Shown one piece after another: positions 54,158-57,175 of a stretch of 57,175 nt of DNA. The position numbers and the translations under genes were made by a program. The notes below the pieces were generated by a model, which saw only the letters and a list, made by a program, of their open reading frames with translations, had not been told where the DNA came from and ran no database searches. Position 1 is the stretch's first letter. Every line of letters begins with the position of its first letter. This DNA is from Draconibacterium orientale (GTDB taxonomy: Bacteria > Bacteroidota > Bacteroidia > Bacteroidales > Prolixibacteraceae): positions 1-57,175 of the forward strand of contig DYSZ01000003.1 of the NCBI GenBank assembly GCA_020726265.1, read 5' to 3'.

Positions 54158-56500
54158 TTATTCGTTGTCGCGGTGCGGTCTCGGACCGTTATCACGGCGG
54201 TCGCCACGGAAATTATTGTCACGGCGGTCGCCACCGCGGTCATCACGTCGGGGACCACGATCATCACGTCTGAAGTTATCTCTGCGGTCGCCTCCACGGT
54301 CATCACGACGCGGGCCGCGATCATCGCGTGATCCGCGGTCTTCGCGCGGCGGACGTTCAACATACCCTTCAGGTTTTGGCAGAAGTACTTTGTGCGAAAG
54401 TTTGAGTTTTCCTGTTTTTGGATCAGTTCCAATCAGTTTCACTTCAATCATATCGCCTTCTTTAGCAAAGTCTTCGGCATTTTCAACCCGTTCCCAGGCC
54501 ATTTCTGAAACATGAAGCAGCGCTTCCTTACCAGGAATAATTTCAATAAATGCTCCGAATGAAACCACTGATTTTACTTTCCCGGTATAAATTTCACCAA
54601 CTTCGGGAATGGCAACAATTGCTTTAATACGGGCTTTTGCTGCATTAATCGAGTCGAGTCCGGTAGCTGAAATTTCAACCAATCCGTAATCATCGATTTC
54701 TTCGATTACAATAACCGTTTTAGTTTCTTCCTGAATTGCCTGGATAATTTTTCCACCCGGTCCAATTACAGCGCCAATCATATCTTTTGGTATCTGAACC
54801 ACTTCGATACGAGGCACATTTGGTTTGAAATCGGTACGTGGTTCAGGAATTATTTCCAGAATTTTGCCTAAAATATGCAACCGGCCTTCTTTTGCCTGAG
54901 CAAGTGCCTGGGTAAGCACTTCGTATGAAAGTCCATCAACTTTAATATCCATCTGTGTAGCGGTAATTCCATCGGCAGTACCAGTTACTTTAAAGTCCAT
55001 ATCACCAAGGTGATCTTCGTCGCCAAGAATATCCGAAAGCACGGCATATTTTCCGGTGGCTTTATCCGAAATTAAACCCATGGCAATACCCGAAACCGGT
55101 TTTTTCATTTTCACGCCGGCATCCATCATTCCCATCGTTCCCGCACAAACTGTTGCCATCGACGATGACCCGTTTGATTCAAGAATATCTGAAACAATGC
55201 GAAGTACATAAGGAAAATCACTTGGAATCATTTTTTTCAGTGCACGAAGTGCAAGGTTACCATGCCCGATTTCGCGACGACCGGTTCCTCTCGGAACACC
55301 CGCCTCACCCACCGAGAATGGAGGGAAATTATAGTGCAGCAGAAATTTTTCTGTTCCCTGGAAAGTAACACCGTCAATTTTTTTGATGTCCATTTTGGTA
55401 CCCAGCGTAACCGAAGTCAGCGACTGTGTTTCGCCACGGGTAAAAATTGCAGACCCGTGAGAACCCGGCAAATAATTCACTTCACCCCAAATCGGGCGAA
55501 TTTGTGTTGTATTTCGGCCATCCAAACGGATTCCTTTGTCAAGAATCATCCGGCGCATCGCCTCTTTCTCCACATCGTGATAATATTTTTTAATCAGCGA
55601 GATGTTGAGGTTTACATCGATTTCTGTATTATCAGCGTTGGCTGCTTTGTATTCTTCGATATAATCAGCCACAAGTGACTGAAAAGCTTCAAGACGTTCG
55701 GCTTTGTTTTGGATTTGCAGCTCGCAAATGGCATAACATTTTTCATACAAATCGGTATTCACTTTTTCACGAATTGCCTCATCGTTCACTTCGTGGCTGT
55801 AAGTACGTTTTACCACACCCAGTTGTGCAGCCAGTTCTTCCTGTGCTTTGCAGTGTTTTCTAATCTCTTCGTGGGCGAATTTAATAGCGCCCAGCATGGT
55901 TTCTTCTGAAACTTCGTTAAGCTCTCCTTCCACCATCATGATGTTGTCGTACGAAGCGCCAACAATCATATCGATATCTGAAAGTGCAAGTTCTTCACGG
56001 TTCGGGTTAATTACAAATTTGCCGTTAATAAGACCAACCCTTACTTCTGAAATCGGGGTTTCGAACGGTACATCTGAAACAGCAATGGCAGCTGAAGCTG
56101 CAAGGCCTGCGAGTGCATCGGGCAAATCGGATTGATTTGCTGAAATCAGTGAAATCATCACTGCTGTTTCGGCATGATAATCAGCAGGGAAAAGCGGACG
56201 CAGGGTACGGTCAACAAGACGCGACACGAGGATTTCCTCATCGCTTGGGCGTGATTCCCTTTTCAAAAATCCGCCCGGGAAACGGCCTGCTGCTGAAAAT
56301 TTTTCGCGATAATCGACTGCAAGTGGCATAAAATCCACATTTTCTTTGGCTACCCTGGCCGAAACCACTGTTGCAAGCAACATGGTGTCACCCATTCTTA
56401 CTACAACCGATCCATCGGCCTGTTTGGCCAGCTTCCCGGTTTCAATGGTAATGTTCCTGCCGTCGGCAAGTTCAATTGTTTTAATTGTTGCGTTTACCAT
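54158..56500 (-). CDS. pnp: Polyribonucleotide nucleotidyltransferase (PNPase)
   Basis: A 780-residue PNPase, the phosphate-dependent 3'-5' exoribonuclease of RNA decay. Domains in order: RNase PH 1 (about 1-140), a helical linker (about 150-310), RNase PH 2 with the active site (about 320-545; [15 protein letters not shown], and [16 protein letters not shown]), KH (about 555-620; [14 protein letters not shown]), S1 (about 625-700; [20 protein letters not shown]). The last 64 residues (54161-54352) are an Arg/Asp/Gly/Asn-rich tail with repeats such as [12 protein letters not shown]. The common C-terminus lacks this tail. The gene follows rpsO in the usual rpsO-pnp order, with a terminator between. 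Confidence 0.96.
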   Translation of the reverse strand: MVNATIKTIELADGRNITIETGKLAKQADGSVVVRMGDTMLLATVVSARVAKENVDFMPLAVDYREKFSAAGRFPGGFLKRESRPSDEEILVSRLVDRTLRPLFPADYHAETAVMISLISANQSDLPDALAGLAASAAIAVSDVPFETPISEVRVGLINGKFVINPNREELALSDIDMIVGASYDNIMMVEGELNEVSEETMLGAIKFAHEEIRKHCKAQEELAAQLGVVKRTYSHEVNDEAIREKVNTDLYEKCYAICELQIQNKAERLEAFQSLVADYIEEYKAANADNTEIDVNLNISLIKKYYHDVEKEAMRRMILDKGIRLDGRNTTQIRPIWGEVNYLPGSHGSAIFTRGETQSLTSVTLGTKMDIKKIDGVTFQGTEKFLLHYNFPPFSVGEAGVPRGTGRREIGHGNLALRALKKMIPSDFPYVLRIVSDILESNGSSSMATVCAGTMGMMDAGVKMKKPVSGIAMGLISDKATGKYAVLSDILGDEDHLGDMDFKVTGTADGITATQMDIKVDGLSYEVLTQALAQAKEGRLHILGKILEIIPEPRTDFKPNVPRIEVVQIPKDMIGAVIGPGGKIIQAIQEETKTVIVIEEIDDYGLVEISATGLDSINAAKARIKAIVAIPEVGEIYTGKVKSVVSFGAFIEIIPGKEALLHVSEMAWERVENAEDFAKEGDMIEVKLIGTDPKTGKLKLSHKVLLPKPEGYVERPPREDRGSRDDRGPRRDDRGGDRRDNFRRDDRGPRRDDRGGDRRDNNFRGDRRDNGPRPHRDNE

Positions 56501-56567
56501 AATGTTTTAAAATAAATCTGATAACTGTTAAAAAAATTACAATGGGTGGTGAGGCTTTGCAATTTAG

Positions 56568-56600
56568 AAAAAAGAAGGGCAATACAATGCATTGCCCTTC
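56568..56600 (-). terminator. Terminator after rpsO
   Basis: On the minus strand GAAGGGCAAT and ATTGCCCTTC form a 10-bp stem with a 7-base loop, followed by TTTTTT. It lies 8 bases past the rpsO stop and 67 bases before pnp, and may attenuate read-through into pnp. Confidence 0.85.
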
Positions 56601-56607
56601 GATTATT

Positions 56608-56877
56608 TTACTTACGTAAGTTCAACTCTTTGATAATAGAACGATAACGCCCGATATCTTTTTTCATTAAATAGTCGAGCAAACTGCGGCGTTTACCAAC
56701 CAATTTAATGAGTGAACGGCGTGTGCTGTGGTCTTTTTTGTTTTGTTTCAGGTGCTCAGTTAAGTGATTAATCCTGAATGTGAACAATGCAACCTGTCCT
56801 TCAGCGCTGCCGGTGTCAGTGGCGCTTTTGCCGTGCTGGGCAAAAAGCTCCTGTTTTTTTTCTGATGTCAAATACAT
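56608..56877 (-). CDS. rpsO: 30S ribosomal protein S15
   Basis: Primary 16S rRNA-binding protein of the small subunit, 89 residues, the standard length. Recognised by the central block TGSAEGQVALFTFRINHLTEHL, here cited as TGSAEGQVALFTFRINHL, and RRSLIKLVGKRRSLLDYL, which hold the rRNA contacts. The start ATG is preceded by a promoter at 56959-56988 that gives a leader of about 75 bases. The next gene is pnp, the classical pairing. Confidence 0.96.
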   Translation of the reverse strand: MYLTSEKKQELFAQHGKSATDTGSAEGQVALFTFRINHLTEHLKQNKKDHSTRRSLIKLVGKRRSLLDYLMKKDIGRYRSIIKELNLRK

Positions 56878-56958
56878 TTTAAAGAACTATTTATTTGTTA
56901 TACAATGTTTAAACCGCTGCATCGCTATCAATAACAACAGCTTAAAATTAACTGGCCG

Positions 56959-56988
56959 CAAAAATAGACAAATATTTTATATAAGCAA
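56959..56988 (-). promoter_or_regulatory. Promoter of rpsO
   Basis: On the minus strand TTG (56988-56986), a 19-base spacer and TATTTTTG (56966-56959) fit the Bacteroidota consensus. Confidence 0.65.
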
Positions 56989-57157
56989 CCCGATGATTCG
57001 CAAACATTACAAGTTCAAAAACAAAATTTTATTAACATTATTATTGTTATAAAAAACGCCGGAATTATTTTCTACTAATACTGAATATGTATAATTTAAC
57101 CGACGGAAAAAATATATAAAAAACTGAATATTATTTAACTTCTAAAGGATTTGTATT

Positions 57158-57175
57158 ATGAAAAAAATTTACTTG
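57158..57175 (+). CDS. Start of a gene cut by the window edge
   Basis: ATG at 57158 opens MKKIYL, six residues before the edge, preceded by AAAGGA (57144-57149) at a spacing of 8 bases, a better ribosome-binding site than most in the window. The Lys-rich start suggests a signal peptide. Nothing more can be said. Confidence 0.5.

Noticed and set aside
54084-54515. A 143-codon Ser/Arg-rich frame on the + strand
   Set aside because: It is the antisense of the repetitive end of pnp and overlaps the pnp terminator.

Overview
The window is chromosomal DNA from a member of the Bacteroidota, most likely the Bacteroidales/Marinilabiliales side. This rests on two SusC/SusD-type uptake operons, many lipoproteins with a short lipobox, promoters of the TTTG-N19-TAnnTTTG type, a futalosine-pathway enzyme (MqnE), a MurF-alanine racemase fusion, GldB next to NadE, and weak Shine-Dalgarno sequences. 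The phylum is secure; anything finer is inference.

Layout. 1-7.4 kb (+): rpmH with its own promoter and terminator; mqnE; a tightly packed PASTA protein - RluD - Ddl set with overlapping ends; dnaB; and a secreted protein of a family usually mislabelled asparagine synthetase B. 7.4-7.8 kb: a hairpin-rich, gene-free island that looks like a REP/MITE-type element. 7.9-21.7 kb (-): two paralogous operons, each susC-like, susD-like, then a surface lipoprotein. Their terminator/promoter junction is split by a group II intron of the IIC type (about 14091-16008), placed directly behind the rho-independent terminator of the upstream operon. Its maturase gene carries one stop and two frameshifts. 22-28.3 kb: a YjjG-like HAD phosphatase, rsmI and an unknown protein (-); tdk and murF-alr (+); a Crp/Fnr regulator (-). 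28.4-30.7 kb (-): nadE, followed by the wreck of an AAA ATPase gene and a second, diverged copy of the nadE 3' end. 30.9-36.3 kb (+): gldB, then a CotH-kinase lipoprotein, a broken LytS/LytTR chimera, a VTC-domain protein, a DUF4956 membrane protein and a DUF2490 outer-membrane protein. 36.4-46.9 kb (+): a GH29 fucosidase lipoprotein, a large PAS/GAF hybrid sensor kinase, a heavy-metal RND pump fused to its own TolC-like outer-membrane protein, and its adaptor. 47-57 kb (-): a diacylglycerol-kinase-like lipid kinase, a three-gene HipB-HipS-HipT toxin-antitoxin locus with two operator-like repeats, an M20 dipeptidase, an OmpA/TPR lipoprotein, a deoxynucleoside kinase, pnp and rpsO. A new + strand gene starts at the right edge.

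How the parts fit together. Most genes are housekeeping: translation (L34, S15, RsmI, RluD), replication (DnaB), peptidoglycan precursors (Ddl, MurF-Alr), nucleotide salvage (Tdk, dNK), NAD and menaquinone synthesis, and RNA decay (PNPase). The accessory parts are the tandem Sus operons, the intron, the ATPase scar at nadE, the CotH/VTC/DUF4956/DUF2490 envelope cluster and the HipBST module. A recurring theme is decay in place: the intron protein, the AAA ATPase and the LytS/LytTR pair are each recognisable but broken. The least described systems here are the CotH-VTC-DUF4956-DUF2490 cluster and the gene-end exchange at nadE.
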